DNA from: Alkalicoccobacillus plakortidis
GTDB taxonomy: Bacteria; Bacillota; Bacilli; Bacillales; Bacillaceae_D
DNA: 64,000 nt
Reading direction: 5' to 3'
Assembly (NCBI RefSeq): GCF_023703085.1
Contig: NZ_JAMQJY010000004.1
Span: 146,634-210,633 of the forward strand
Positions within the stretch are counted from its first letter, which is position 1. Each line of letters opens with the position of its first letter. The notes under the pieces are model-generated. The model did no database searches, had not been told where the DNA came from, and saw only the letters and a program-made list of their open reading frames with translations. Below are positions 49,507 through 59,939 of the stretch, piece by piece. The position numbers were made by a program, and so were the translations under genes.

Positions 49507-50244
49507 GTGAACGAGATCATTGTATTTACTTATGAAGAATTGATTGATGCACCAATTGATTTAGTTTTTACGTACTTAAATAAAGACGAGCATGTTCAAC
49601 AGTGGAATGAGTTCATCGTAAGAAACACTTACGAGAAACATTCTGAGGATGAACTGGAGGCAGGATCTACTTATCAAACGGTTCAAAAAGTCGGCAAAAA
49701 AGAATTCATTTTTCAAGCAAAAATACTGGATTATAAGCCGCCTTTTCGAGCGGTTGTCAAAACAGAGACAAAGGAAGGAATCAGTATTACAAGGTATCAA
49801 TTATCACAAGATACAGATGGTACTCTTTTTAAAGTTGAGGCTAGTATCACTCCCAGTAATGTAAGGTACAAGTTCTTAACAACATTATTTGGGTGGATGA
49901 ATAGATTTATATATAAAGATATCTATCAAAAATTTGTTGACTATGTTCATGCGCATAATCATAGGTTATGGGAAGTGTATTATGAGTCAGAAGACGGAAC
50001 GTATAGCCTTATTGGTGATCTCCATTTAAATGAAGATCAAACATGGAGCGTTCTATTAAACCATGATCACCATGATATATACAATCTACTAAAACGCTTT
50101 GACTATGAGTGGGATGAAGATAGAGTTCATCTATTACGAGCAAATAGCTTTGAAGAAGCAGAAGCGGGATTTTATGAATGGGTGGAGACGGTTTGGATCC
50201 CATTACTAAAGAAAAAATATGGAGACGACTACCCTGTTGCTTAA
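49507..50244 (+). CDS. SRPBCC family protein with extra C-terminal domain
   Basis: The first ~145 residues form an SRPBCC (START-like, polyketide cyclase) fold ([38 protein letters not shown]). About 90 further residues ([20 protein letters not shown] to [19 protein letters not shown]) match no family I recognise. The ligand is unknown. It starts at GTG with a slightly distant AAGGGG ribosome binding site. Confidence 0.72.
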   Translation: MNEIIVFTYEELIDAPIDLVFTYLNKDEHVQQWNEFIVRNTYEKHSEDELEAGSTYQTVQKVGKKEFIFQAKILDYKPPFRAVVKTETKEGISITRYQLSQDTDGTLFKVEASITPSNVRYKFLTTLFGWMNRFIYKDIYQKFVDYVHAHNHRLWEVYYESEDGTYSLIGDLHLNEDQTWSVLLNHDHHDIYNLLKRFDYEWDEDRVHLLRANSFEEAEAGFYEWVETVWIPLLKKKYGDDYPVA

Positions 50245-50300
50245 CGTACAAACGAATGATTAACTTAATGAAGAACCTAAAAGAATGGAGAACAACAATC

Positions 50301-50642
50301 ATGAATGAAATACCGAATTGCCCAAAATGTCAATCAGAGTATACATATGAGGACGGCAGTCTATTTGTATGTCCAGAATGTGCCCATGAATGGACTGCTT
50401 CAGCTGAAACTGAAGTGGAAAGTGAAGAGAAAATTGTAAAGGATGCAAATGGAAACATTTTATCTGATGGTGACACGATTACAGTGATAAAAGATCTAAA
50501 AGTAAAAGGCAGCTCATCTGTTGTGAAAATGGGTACTAAAGTGAAGGGTATTCGTCTGGTAGAGGCAGACCATGATATCGATTGTAAAATTGATGGATTT
50601 GGTGCGATGAGCTTGAAGTCTGAGTTTGTGAAGAAGGTATGA
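50301..50642 (+). CDS. PhnA/YjdM-like zinc ribbon protein
   Basis: This 113-residue protein has an N-terminal zinc ribbon ([21 protein letters not shown]) followed by the PhnA C-terminal SH3-like domain ([20 protein letters not shown]). The family is named for phosphonate operons, but its function is not established. The ATG at 50301 follows GGAG; the longer upstream frame overlaps the preceding gene. Confidence 0.88.
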   Translation: MNEIPNCPKCQSEYTYEDGSLFVCPECAHEWTASAETEVESEEKIVKDANGNILSDGDTITVIKDLKVKGSSSVVKMGTKVKGIRLVEADHDIDCKIDGFGAMSLKSEFVKKV

Positions 50643-50681
50643 CTAGTTACATGCAAAACTAAGGATAGGTGGGAAAGACCT

Positions 50682-52569
50682 ATGAAAATGAAAAATGTAC
50701 TCATACTACTACTTGTATTATGTTTGACCTTTATCATTTATATAAAGCCATTACATGCTTCAGAAGAGTTGACCCCATCAGGAATTCCTCTATCGGACTT
50801 AGAAACTAGGGTCGACGACTATGTAAAAGAGTACATTGGTCAAACCACTGCTTGGAGCAAGTGTACTTGTGATGAAAAATCATGAGACCGTTTTCTCAAA
50901 AGGGTATGGACTCTCAGATATTGAGAATAACCATATGATGCAACCAGAGCGAACGATTATGGAGTGGGGATCGATTAGTAAACTGTTTGTTTGGGTGGCT
51001 GCAATGCAAATGGTTGAACAAGCAGAGCTTGACCTTAATGAAGATATACAAACGTATTTGCCAGATGACTTCTTAACAAAGCTTAGCTATGACGAGCCAA
51101 TAACTATGCTGCATTTGATGAATCATAACTCTGGGTTTGAAGAAAATATTTTTGATTTAGGCTTTGCCTCAGCCGATCGTGTTACCTCTCTTGAACAAGG
51201 ACTTCAGCTTGCAGAGCCACATCAAGTATATAAACCGGGCCAAGTCGTTGCGTATTCCAATTATTCAACGTCACTTGCTGCATATATCATTGAACGCATA
51301 ACTGACGAGCCGTTTTATGAATATGTCCAAAAGAATATCTTGGAACCATTAAATATGAAGCAAACGATTATACATCCAACTTTCAATGGGCAAGAGAACC
51401 TTTTAGAGAACAAAGCCAAGGGATATGTCTTATCTTCACCTGAACATTTTGTAGAATCTGATTGGTATTATATGTCTATGTATCCAAGTGGTGGGGTGAA
51501 TGGTACAGCTGAAGACTTATCGATCTTTGCAAATGCGCTATTATCAAAAGAAGGGGAGATATCCCCACTATTTACGAAGGAAGAAACGCTTGAAACTTTA
51601 CTTTCACAGAGCTATTCAGCAAATGAACATGTGAGTGGAATTGCCCATGGATTATGGGAGTATGCAGGTGATTCTCGCGGTGTGACTCACGGGGGAAACA
51701 CAACATCCTTTTCAAGTAATCTACATTTAGTACCTGAAGAAGAGTTTGCTGTGATTGTGCTGACGAACCAAGCAGGAGAGATGGACATTAACTATGGCTT
51801 AACTGCACTTCTTGTTGGAGAAAGTGAACCACAAGCTGCTGTAGAAGACCTTCCGAATACGGAAGAGCTTGAAGGATCGTTTCTCGCAGCGCGTAGACCT
51901 CATCATAGCTTTATTAGCTTGTATTTTTTCCTGATGCCATATCAAGTAAAACCGATTCAAGAAAATGAAATTGAAATTAATTATGCTGGTTTTACCGCAA
52001 ACTATGTACAGACTAGTCCTTATGTATATGAAATGAGTCATGGTGATACGATCTTTTACCCTATGAAACAGTTAAGCTTTCAAGTAGAGAATGGAAAGGT
52101 ACAACAGATCTCCACTTCAATCTCAGATTATTTGCCATTGCCTGCTGGGAAAACAACTCCAATTTTAAATGCTTACATGGTTTTGGCGATTGTTTGTGTT
52201 CTGTATTTTCTTGTGGCTCCATTAATATTAGTTATAAAAGCAATCATAAATAAGATGAAAAAGAGAAGAAGTTCTCAAATATCCATATGGCATGCCGTTT
52301 TGGTAGTATGCGGAACGGCTACGTTAGTGAATATCATTGTGCTAGTAATTAGAATGCTCTCATCCTATGATCGTGCGTATGCCGAGGTTGCACCACAGAT
52401 TTTATTAAATGGCTTTTTCTCAGTGATTGCACTACTCTCCATGGCTTTTATGGCTTGGAGATGGCCAAAATCGAGACTTCTGATTATACAAAAAATTACG
52501 TACAGCATAACAATTAGTATGACAGTTTTATTAATAACGTTGTTGCTTATATGGGGATTTTATGGGTAG
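50682..52569 (+). CDS. Beta-lactamase-related serine hydrolase with C-terminal membrane domain (one frame break)
   Basis: This penicillin-binding/beta-lactamase-fold hydrolase is secreted or membrane-bound. Signal segment MKNVLILLLVLCLTFIIYI, the nucleophile motif SISK (EWGSISKLFVW), YSN (VAYSNYSTSLAAYI) and HGGN (VTHGGNTTSF) are all intact. Several C-terminal membrane helices follow (about residues 470-625). The frame breaks at 50850-50855 (GCTTGG); GCTGG restores TTAGASVLVMKNHE and a 628-residue protein. It may act on D-amino-acid peptides or esters. Confidence 0.85.
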
Positions 52570-52591
52570 ATAAGTAGAAGAGGTGAGTCAG

Positions 52592-53293
52592 TTGAGCAGA
52601 GATGAGAAGAGAAATTATTTAGAGTTGGATCGAATTATTTTTATAGGAAGAACATACGAGGAATATGTGATGATGTTTCGTCTTGACAGTTGGGATCTAC
52701 AGAATAAGAAGATCCTTGATTGTCCAGCTGGTGCCTGTTCGTTTACTGCACGAGCAAATGAATTAGGAATAGACGTTACTGCGTGTGATATTGCGTATAC
52801 TCATCCAAGTGATGACCTGAAGAAAAAGGGATTAGAAGATATTAGCTATGCCATGAATGGTTTATCAAAAGCTAAGCATAAGTACATTTGGGAGTATTTT
52901 CGTGATGTGGAGCATCTGAAAGAAAATCGGATAGAGGCATTAACAGAATGTGTGGAAGATATGAAAACCAATAACAATCGTTATGTACCTACGAATCTTC
53001 CTAGCCTACCGTTCCGTGATAAAACATTTGATGTAACGCTTTCTGCCCATTTTTTATTCATGTATAGCGATCGTCTGGATTTTACTTTTCATCTAAACAC
53101 AATAAAAGAATTGATGCGGGTAACAAAAGAAGAGATTCGAATTTTTCCACTCGTTGATTTGGAAGGCAAAAGGTACACGTATCTTGATGAGGTCATTGAA
53201 TTTTTAACCGAAGCAGGTAGTGTGGTTACTGAAGTGAAGTCTGATTATGAATTTCATGCAAATGCACATTCAATGCTGGTCATAAAGGTTTGA
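52592..53293 (+). CDS. Class I SAM-dependent methyltransferase-like protein
   Basis: This is a 233-residue Rossmann methyltransferase fold. Motif I reads KKILDCPAGACSFTARANE, with the acidic motif II (VTACDIAYTHP) and a motif-IV-like FDVTLSAHFLFMYS. The C-P-A-G-A-C variant of motif I is somewhat unusual. Substrate unknown. The TTG at 52592 follows GAGGTG; the GTG at 52583 is inside the ribosome binding site. Confidence 0.75.
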   Translation: MSRDEKRNYLELDRIIFIGRTYEEYVMMFRLDSWDLQNKKILDCPAGACSFTARANELGIDVTACDIAYTHPSDDLKKKGLEDISYAMNGLSKAKHKYIWEYFRDVEHLKENRIEALTECVEDMKTNNNRYVPTNLPSLPFRDKTFDVTLSAHFLFMYSDRLDFTFHLNTIKELMRVTKEEIRIFPLVDLEGKRYTYLDEVIEFLTEAGSVVTEVKSDYEFHANAHSMLVIKV

Positions 53294-53430
53294 GGCTGTG
53301 TAAATTCGTACGGATCGTTGATTGGGAAGTCCTGTTTACTGGAGTAGGGCTCACTGGATTCTTAGTTGAGGTATCAATTCCGATAGAAATCGGCTAGCTT
53401 ATATATAACCATTTTCAGGAGGTGTTACAT

Positions 53431-54798
53431 ATGTTTCCGCAGGACAATGACTATAAGGATGAGATTTTTAAAACTGTTTTTGAAGACGCTTACCACTGTT
53501 TTGTTGTGGTGGATAAGCATGGTTTTGTAACGTATATGAACAATAGCTATTGTCATTTTCTTAATCTAGATAAGGATTTGGTGATTGGTAAACATGTCAC
53601 GGATGTGATTGAGAACTCGCGGATGCATATTGTGGCTCAAACTGGAATCGAGGAAATTGCCGATCTTCAGTTCATACGTGGGAATCATATGGTTGCGAAC
53701 CGAATCCCAGTGAGGTCTAATGGAGAAATTGTTGGTGCAGTTGGTACTGTTCTGTTCCGTGATACAAAGGAATGGATGAGTATGAATAGTCATATTAAGG
53801 ACCTTCTGCTTGAGCTTGAACATTACCGTAATCAACAGAGAAAACAACATGGCGCAACGTATTCGTTACATGATATAGTTGGTAGCTCTGATAAGATGAA
53901 TCTGTTAAAGGAACAAGTAAAAAAAATCGCAACCGGTGATGTTTCGATCCTACTCCGTGGAGAGAGTGGGACGGGCAAAGAGTTGTTTGCACATAGCATC
54001 CATCATCTTAGTGAGCGCAATGCGAAGCCTTTTATTAAGGTGAACTGTGCCGCGATCCCTGAACACCTGCTTGAGTCAGAGTTATTTGGTTATCAGGAGG
54101 GAGCTTTTACAGGAGCTAAAAAAGGAGGCAAACCTGGAAAGTTTCAGCTTGCTGATGGAGGGACACTGTTTCTGGATGAAATAGGGGACATGCCATTAAG
54201 TGCTCAAGTGAAAATTTTGCGTGTTCTCCAAGAGGGAGAGATTGAGGCAGTTGGTTCTGTTCAGCTTGAGCAGATAGATGTGCGGATTATTGCTGCGACA
54301 AATCAGCCTCTTGAAGCATTAATCGATAAACAGAAATTTCGAGAAGATTTATTTTACAGAATTAATGTTGTTCAACTGCAGATTCCACCTTTACGAGATA
54401 GGCCTGAGGATATTCAAGTGCTGGCCAAATATATTCTTCATAAGATTACCCGAAGAACAGGCAAAAGAGTGACTGATATTGATGAACAGGTTCTTTCCTG
54501 TTTTTATAGCTATCGATGGCCAGGAAATGCACGAGAGCTGGAAAATGTCATTGAGTCAGCAGTTCATCTGACGAATTCTGAGATCATTAAGATGGAGGAT
54601 CTACCCGATCGACTTCAACTTAATAACCATTCAATTGAATTAACAGGTAGCCTAAAAGATATTGTGGAGCAAACAGAAAAACAAGCGATAAGACGGGCTT
54701 TAGATAAATGTAGTGGAGACAAGATAAAAGCAGCGGAACTTTTAAAAGTTGGAAAGTCTAGTTTTTATGAGAAGATTAAAAAATACGATCTACAATAA
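53431..54798 (+). CDS. Sigma-54-dependent activator with N-terminal PAS domain
   Basis: This 455-residue enhancer-binding protein has a PAS sensor (about residues 5-110, VVDKHGFVTYMNNSYCHF). A sigma-54 AAA+ domain follows (about 150-380) with Walker A GESGTGKE, the sigma-54-contacting GAFTGA loop and Walker B LFLDEIGD. A C-terminal Fis-type helix-turn-helix (KIKAAELLKVGKSSFYEKIK) completes it. It lies just upstream of, and codirectional with, the ketone-body operon, and three TTCCG-N6-CGGAA sites follow its stop codon. It probably senses 3-hydroxybutyrate or a related metabolite (inference). The ATG at 53431 follows GGAGG. Confidence 0.92.
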   Translation: MFPQDNDYKDEIFKTVFEDAYHCFVVVDKHGFVTYMNNSYCHFLNLDKDLVIGKHVTDVIENSRMHIVAQTGIEEIADLQFIRGNHMVANRIPVRSNGEIVGAVGTVLFRDTKEWMSMNSHIKDLLLELEHYRNQQRKQHGATYSLHDIVGSSDKMNLLKEQVKKIATGDVSILLRGESGTGKELFAHSIHHLSERNAKPFIKVNCAAIPEHLLESELFGYQEGAFTGAKKGGKPGKFQLADGGTLFLDEIGDMPLSAQVKILRVLQEGEIEAVGSVQLEQIDVRIIAATNQPLEALIDKQKFREDLFYRINVVQLQIPPLRDRPEDIQVLAKYILHKITRRTGKRVTDIDEQVLSCFYSYRWPGNARELENVIESAVHLTNSEIIKMEDLPDRLQLNNHSIELTGSLKDIVEQTEKQAIRRALDKCSGDKIKAAELLKVGKSSFYEKIKKYDLQ

Positions 54799-54894
54799 TT
54801 CCGTATATCCGGAAAAGTTTCCGGATATACGGAATACAGTTAAATGAAAGTGCTTACATTATATTTTGATGATCTCTATTCCGTAATAGCGGAA
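54799..54894. promoter_or_regulatory. Enhancer sites (UAS) for the sigma-54 activator
   Basis: Three copies of TTCCG-N6-CGGAA lie at 54799-54814 (TTCCGTATATCCGGAA), 54819-54834 (TTCCGGATATACGGAA) and 54879-54894 (TTCCGTAATAGCGGAA). The first two form one larger palindrome. Start-to-start spacings are 20 and 60 bp, multiples of about two helical turns. They lie roughly 40-135 bp upstream of the -24/-12 promoter, a normal enhancer distance. Confidence 0.82.
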
Positions 54895-54934
54895 CAGGGA
54901 TTTTTTTTATGTATACGAACCAACCACTTGAGAG

Positions 54935-54951
54935 TTGGCACACTTTTTGCA
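54935..54951 (+). promoter_or_regulatory. Sigma-54 (-24/-12) promoter
   Basis: TTGGCACACTTTTTGCA matches the consensus YTGGCAC-N5-TTGCW with the invariant GG (54937-54938) and GC (54949-54950) separated by 10 bp. It lies 43 bp before the dehydrogenase start codon. Confidence 0.92.
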
Positions 54952-54993
54952 TGAGGATTAAGGAAGGATTCTTTTAAACGAGGAGGAAGAACA

Positions 54994-55771
54994 TTGGTAA
55001 AGAATAAAGTGGTTTTTATTACAGGTGCAGCAAGTGGGATCGGTCATGAGATTGGCAGAGCTTTTTTACAAAATGGGGCGAAGGTTGTATTCACTGATGT
55101 GAATGAAGAAAAGGTGAATGCGGCGGTTAAAGAACTAACGGAAGCTTGGGCATGATTGTTTGGGCTTAGCCTGTGACGTCACAGTGGAAGCTCAACTAGA
55201 AGAGTCGATTAATCAAACCGTAAAGCATTTTGGACGATTAGATGTGTTAATTAATAATGCAGGTTTGCAGCATGTCGCTTCGATGGAGGACTTCTCTACA
55301 GAAAAGTTCGAACTCATTACCAAGGTGATGCTCGTAGCGCCTTTTATGGCAACCAAGCATGTTTTTCCAATTATGAAAAAGCAAGGATCGGGTCGGATTA
55401 TTAATATGTCATCGATCAATGGTCTTGTCGGATTTGCAGGTAAGGCAGCGTATAACAGCTCCAAACATGGGGTAATCGGTTTGACGAAGGTGGCGGCATT
55501 AGAAGCAGCTTCTTTTGGTATTACAGTAAATGCTCTTTGCCCAGGCTATGTCGATACTCCACTTGTTCGTAACCAGTTAAAGGACCTAGCAAATAACCGT
55601 GGAGTGAGTCTTGAGAAAGCACTTGAGGAAGTCATTTATCCATTAGTCCCTCAAAAACGATTATTATCTGTTCAAGAAGTTGCTGATTATGCAATGTTTA
55701 TTGCTAGTGATCAAGCAAAAGGTGTGACTGGGCAAGCGATTGTGATTGATGGAGGATATACAGCGCAATAA
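54994..55771 (+). CDS. 3-hydroxybutyrate dehydrogenase, SDR family (one frame break)
   Basis: This short-chain dehydrogenase oxidises 3-hydroxybutyrate to acetoacetate with NAD. The cofactor motif is FITGAASGIGHEIGRAF, with INNAGLQHVA, catalytic Ser in INMSSING and the YNSSK Tyr-Lys pair. The frame breaks at 55144-55149 (GCTTGG); GCTGG gives ELTEAGHDCLGLACDV and 258 residues. It starts at TTG after GAGGAGG. First gene of a sigma-54 operon with two permeases and the CoA transferase, the arrangement of 3-hydroxybutyrate use. Confidence 0.9.
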
Positions 55772-55774
55772 ATT

Positions 55775-55788
55775 TGTAAGCGCTTTAC
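55775..55788 (+). promoter_or_regulatory. cre-like site between the dehydrogenase and GntP genes
   Basis: TGTAAGCGCTTTAC matches the cre consensus except at the last two positions and is itself nearly palindromic. It sits 34 bp before the GntP start, so CcpA may tune expression inside the operon. Confidence 0.45.
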
Positions 55789-55821
55789 TTATAAAGTAGA
55801 CTAATTGAGAAGAGGGATTGC

Positions 55822-57138
55822 ATGATATTTAGCATGATTGGCTTGATAGGTGGATTAGCTCTTTTAATTATCTTAACGATGAGAGGCATGAACTTACTTA
55901 TTGCAGCACCTCTTTCTACCTTATTCTTGGCGATTTTTAGTGGCATTCCTCTTTTTCCACAGATGGTTGCCGAGGATGCTCCAAGTATGTTGGGAAGTTA
56001 TATGGAGGGGTTTTCTGGTTTTGTTGCCTCATGGTTTATTATGTTTTTGCTTGGCTCCATCTTTGGAAAAGTGATGGGAGATGCTCGAGCAGCAGATAGT
56101 GTCTCTAAATTTGTGGTCGATAAACTTGGCACAAAGTATGCCATTATGGCTGTTGTTGCAGCCTGTGCCATCTTAACTTATGGCGGCGTCAGTTTGTTTA
56201 TTGTTGGTTTTTCTGTTTTTCCATTGGCCTTAAGTTTGTTTAAACAGGCAAATCTACCAAGACGATTTATTCCGGCGACACTTGCTTTTGGCTCGGTGAC
56301 CTTCACCATGACTTCTCCTGGTTCACCTGAGATTCAGAACTGGATTCCCATTCCGTTTCTTGGTACGTCTGCATACGCAGCCTGGGAAGTGAGTGCGATT
56401 GTTGCATTATTTATGATTGTGTTTGGGTACTGGTGGTTAAAGAAAATCATTTACAGAGCAGTTGCAAAAGGTGAATCTTTTGATACGCGAGAAGGGGATC
56501 CAATCGTGGAAGAAAGAGAATTGCCTCACCCTGCTCTTGCGGCGATTCCGTTATTCGTTGTCCTTATTATTTCATATATCTTCCACGATTCTCTTGGCAC
56601 ATCCGCTTTGGTTATTGCGTTAACAAGTGGAATTGTTGCGGCTTGGGCTTTAAACCGTAAGTTCTTAGACAATGTCTGGGAATCTGCATCAGGAGGCACG
56701 ATGGGTGCCTTGCTTGCGATTACAAATACTGCAGCCGTTGTTGGGTTTGGGGCGGTAGCAAAAAATACAACCGCGTTTACAGCGGCTGTTGATGCGGTTA
56801 CTCATTTCCCAGGAAGCCCATTAGTTGGAGCAGCAATTGCGGTTGGTGTTATTGCAGGATTAACTGGTTCGTCCTCAGGTGGACAACAAATTGCCTTGCC
56901 GTTGATTGCACCTCACTACTTAGATGCAGGTGTTGATCCAGAGGCGTTACACCGTGTGGTTGCCATTTCATCAGGTGCCTTAGATACGTTACCTCACGGG
57001 GGCTATGTTGTCACTACGATCCGTGCGATATGTGGCGAAACACATAAGGCAGCTTACGCGTCATTTAGTGCAATGACTGTAGTGGTTCCAATACTCGGTG
57101 TGCTCTTGGCCATTCTGTTGTTTTCTCTAGGCATGTAG
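55822..57138 (+). CDS. GntP family permease
   Basis: This 438-residue polytopic transporter of the gluconate/hydroxybutyrate permease family has about 12 helices and the sequence landmarks TYGGVSLFIVGFSVFPL, FTMTSPGSPEIQNWIPI and GLTGSSSGGQQIALPLI. In this operon it probably imports 3-hydroxybutyrate, as proposed for B. subtilis yxjC. The start ATG follows AGAAGAGGG. Confidence 0.88.
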   Translation: MIFSMIGLIGGLALLIILTMRGMNLLIAAPLSTLFLAIFSGIPLFPQMVAEDAPSMLGSYMEGFSGFVASWFIMFLLGSIFGKVMGDARAADSVSKFVVDKLGTKYAIMAVVAACAILTYGGVSLFIVGFSVFPLALSLFKQANLPRRFIPATLAFGSVTFTMTSPGSPEIQNWIPIPFLGTSAYAAWEVSAIVALFMIVFGYWWLKKIIYRAVAKGESFDTREGDPIVEERELPHPALAAIPLFVVLIISYIFHDSLGTSALVIALTSGIVAAWALNRKFLDNVWESASGGTMGALLAITNTAAVVGFGAVAKNTTAFTAAVDAVTHFPGSPLVGAAIAVGVIAGLTGSSSGGQQIALPLIAPHYLDAGVDPEALHRVVAISSGALDTLPHGGYVVTTIRAICGETHKAAYASFSAMTVVVPILGVLLAILLFSLGM

Positions 57139-57171
57139 CCTTGTCGTTTATAAACAAGGAGGTTAGACATA

Positions 57172-58494
57172 TTGTTTGTTTCCGTTATTCGCTTTTTTGA
57201 TCGTATCGTTCAACGATATCTACCTGATGCATTTATCTTTGCGTTAATTTTAACCATCCTTGTGTTTTTATTAGGTCTTGTCGTGACTCCTAGTTCAGCA
57301 ACAGAAATGGTTACGCATTGGGGAGATGGTTTCTGGGATTTGCTTGCCTTTACCATGCAGATGTCATTAATCGTCATTACCGGTTATATGTTAGCAAGTG
57401 CACCAGCAGTGACATTGCTATTAAGAAGGCTTTCATTGTTTGCGCACACACCTGTTCAAGCGATTGTTCTTGTGACGATCGTGGCCCTTACTGCCTGCCT
57501 CATTAATTATGGCTTTGGCTTAGTCATTGGTGCTTTATTCGCTAGACATGTTGCCAGGCAGGTTCCATCAGTCGATTACAGGCTACTGATCGCATCAGCT
57601 TATAGTGGATTTCTTGTTTGGCATGGCGGCTTGTCAGCGTCCATTCCTTTAACCATTGCCACATCCGATCATTTTCTTGTGGACAGTCTTGGCGTCATTC
57701 CTATAGGAGAAACATTGTTCACGTCATACAACATTTTTATCGTTGTTGTGCTGTTTATTACACTGCCAATTTTAAATGCTCTTTCATTAAAAGCAACAAA
57801 TCAAAATCAACAAATTGATCCTGCATTTTTACATGAAACTGGGGAAAATCAACAAGCTGAAGCGAAAGCGGTTACACCTGCTGAGAAGCTAGAGAATAGT
57901 CAGATCCTGTCCTTAATCATAGGACTATCAGGCATTGGCTATATCATCTACTATTTCAGCCGAAACGGGTTGGATTTAAATATAAACATTGTGAACTTTA
58001 CATTTTTGTTCTTAGCTATCCTCTTTCATCGTACACCTAGAAGATTGCTTCAATCTGTTACGGAAGCGGTTAAGAATGCAGGAGGAATTATCATTCAGTT
58101 CCCTTTTTATGCGGGGATTATGGGTATGATGGTTGGCTCAGGATTATCCGATGAAATTGCGTTATGGTTTGTTCGAATATCAACGGAGCAAACTCTACCT
58201 TTTCTAACATTTATTAGCGCAGGGATCATTAATTTCTTTGTTCCATCTGGTGGAGGTCAATGGGCTGTGCAAGGTCCAATAATGATACCGGCCGCTTTAG
58301 AGTTAGGTGCTGATCCAGCGCGAATTGCGATGGCAGTAGCTTGGGGAGATGCATGGACAAACATGATTCAACCATTTTGGGCTTTACCGATTCTTGCAAT
58401 TGCAGGCTTAAAGGTTCGAGATATTATGGGCTTTTGCGTTGTCTTGTTATTTTGGTCGTTTATCCCAATTTCAATTGGACTACTATTCTTATAA
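57172..58494 (+). CDS. AtoE-like short-chain fatty acid transporter
   Basis: This 440-residue membrane protein of the TIGR00366/AtoE family has FFDRIVQRYLPDAFIFALIL at the N-terminus, GFLVWHGGLSASIPLTIAT, and a C-terminal NFFVPSGGGQWAVQGPIMIP motif. It probably imports acetoacetate or butyrate. It starts at TTG after AGGAGG. Two different uptake systems in one operon suggest both 3-hydroxybutyrate and acetoacetate (or butyrate) are used. Confidence 0.88.
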   Translation: MFVSVIRFFDRIVQRYLPDAFIFALILTILVFLLGLVVTPSSATEMVTHWGDGFWDLLAFTMQMSLIVITGYMLASAPAVTLLLRRLSLFAHTPVQAIVLVTIVALTACLINYGFGLVIGALFARHVARQVPSVDYRLLIASAYSGFLVWHGGLSASIPLTIATSDHFLVDSLGVIPIGETLFTSYNIFIVVVLFITLPILNALSLKATNQNQQIDPAFLHETGENQQAEAKAVTPAEKLENSQILSLIIGLSGIGYIIYYFSRNGLDLNINIVNFTFLFLAILFHRTPRRLLQSVTEAVKNAGGIIIQFPFYAGIMGMMVGSGLSDEIALWFVRISTEQTLPFLTFISAGIINFFVPSGGGQWAVQGPIMIPAALELGADPARIAMAVAWGDAWTNMIQPFWALPILAIAGLKVRDIMGFCVVLLFWSFIPISIGLLFL

Positions 58495-58512
58495 AAAATA
58501 GAAAGGATGATT

Positions 58513-59238
58513 ATGATGAGTGGAAAAAGAGTCGAACGAATAGAGGATCTTATTGATACGATTCAAGACGGAGCGACAGTTATTGTTGGAGGGTTTGGTT
58601 TATGTGGAATACCTGAAAAAGCAATTCTAGCCCTTGCAGAAAAAGGAACAAAAGATCTAACTATTGTTAGTAACAACTGTGGAGTAGATGACTGGGGTCT
58701 TGGTTTATTACTCGCTAATAAGCAAATTTCTAAAATTATGGCCTCATACGTTGGCGAAAATAAGTTATTTGAACAGCAATTTTTAAATGGAGAACTGGAA
58801 GTAGAGCTTGTCCCACAAGGAACCTTAGCAGAACGAATTCGTGCAGGGGGGGCAGGCATCCCTGGATTCTATACCCCAACAGGAGTAGGAACCGAGATTG
58901 CAAAAGGAAAAGAGACAAAAGAATTTGATGGCAGAACCTACTTACTAGAGAGAGCAATCAAAGGTGATGTTGCATTAGTAAAGGCATGGAAAGCAGATCC
59001 ATACGGAAATCTAATTTACAACAAAACAGCACGAAATTTTAACCCATTAGCTGCAGCAGCAGGCAAAGTCACAATTGCTGAGGTAGAAGAAATTGTTGGA
59101 GTGGGCGAGCTCAACCCTGATTTTATCCATACACCAAGCATCTACGTACAGCATGTATTTGAAGGAACAGAGTATGAGAAACGAATTGAACGCAGAACCG
59201 TACGCGAAAAACAAACCAATGCAGGGAGTGGTCAATAA
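58513..59238 (+). CDS. scoA: 3-oxoacid CoA-transferase subunit A
   Basis: ScoA and ScoB together transfer CoA from succinyl-CoA to acetoacetate. The subunit-A signature [18 protein letters not shown] and the [18 protein letters not shown] glycine-rich segment are present. ATG 58513 is six bases after AAAGG; ATG 58507 is too close and ATG 58516 is also possible. It overlaps scoB by TAATG. Confidence 0.9.
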   Translation: MMSGKRVERIEDLIDTIQDGATVIVGGFGLCGIPEKAILALAEKGTKDLTIVSNNCGVDDWGLGLLLANKQISKIMASYVGENKLFEQQFLNGELEVELVPQGTLAERIRAGGAGIPGFYTPTGVGTEIAKGKETKEFDGRTYLLERAIKGDVALVKAWKADPYGNLIYNKTARNFNPLAAAAGKVTIAEVEEIVGVGELNPDFIHTPSIYVQHVFEGTEYEKRIERRTVREKQTNAGSGQ

Positions 59239-59870
59239 TGTCATCACGTCAAGAGATTGTAAAGCGAGCAGCTTTGGAAATTAAGGACGGAATGAATGTC
59301 AATCTCGGAATTGGCATGCCAACACTCATAGCAAACGAAATCCCAGATGATCAAAATGTATTCCTACAATCTGAAAACGGATTGCTCGGTATCGGTCCAT
59401 ACCCGGTAGATGGAGAAGAAGAGGCAGATCTAATCAATGCCGGCAAAGAAACCGTTACCGCTCTATCCGGCGCATCTTTCTTCGATAACGCAGAATCATT
59501 TGCTATGATTCGCGGAGGGCACATCGACCTTGCCATATTAGGCGGAATGGAAGTCTCCGAACAAGGTGATCTTGCAAACTGGATGATCCCAGGAAAGATG
59601 GTAAAAGGCATGGGCGGTGCCATGGATCTCGTACAAGGCGCAAATAAAGTCGTTGTCATCATGGACCACGTGAATAAACAAGGAGAAACCAAAATCAAAA
59701 AAAGCTGCAGCCTTCCTTTAACAGGCTTACAAGTAGTCAACCGCCTTATCACAGAACGCGCAGTCTTTGATTTTACAGACGAAGGAATGGTCTTAGTTGA
59801 AACACAAGGAGACTATACAGTAGAAGATATCCGTGAATGCACAGAAGCAGAATTTAAAGTGAAAGAATGA
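59238..59870 (+). CDS. scoB: 3-oxoacid CoA-transferase subunit B
   Basis: This 210-residue catalytic subunit has the CoA-binding glutamate in [15 protein letters not shown], plus [12 protein letters not shown] and [15 protein letters not shown]. It acts with ScoA to make acetoacetyl-CoA, which FadA of the fad operon or another thiolase would cleave. Last gene of the sigma-54 operon. Confidence 0.92.
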   Translation: MSSRQEIVKRAALEIKDGMNVNLGIGMPTLIANEIPDDQNVFLQSENGLLGIGPYPVDGEEEADLINAGKETVTALSGASFFDNAESFAMIRGGHIDLAILGGMEVSEQGDLANWMIPGKMVKGMGGAMDLVQGANKVVVIMDHVNKQGETKIKKSCSLPLTGLQVVNRLITERAVFDFTDEGMVLVETQGDYTVEDIRECTEAEFKVKE

Positions 59871-59878
59871 ATTGGAGA

Positions 59879-59907
59879 GAGCAGCCTGAAGTGGGGCTGC
59901 TTTTTTG
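59879..59907 (+). terminator. Terminator of the ketone-body operon
   Basis: AGCAGCC pairs with GGCTGCT around TGAAGTGG, followed by T residues. The repeat array begins about 30 bp beyond. Confidence 0.85.
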
Positions 59908-59939
59908 TGTGCGTTGGATGGGGAGAGCGTGAGGTGGGG

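Noticed and set aside
54799..54834. Terminator after the sigma-54 activator gene
   Set aside because: The structure is a strong palindrome but lacks a T run, and its half-sites recur further downstream at 54879, so enhancer sites explain it better.
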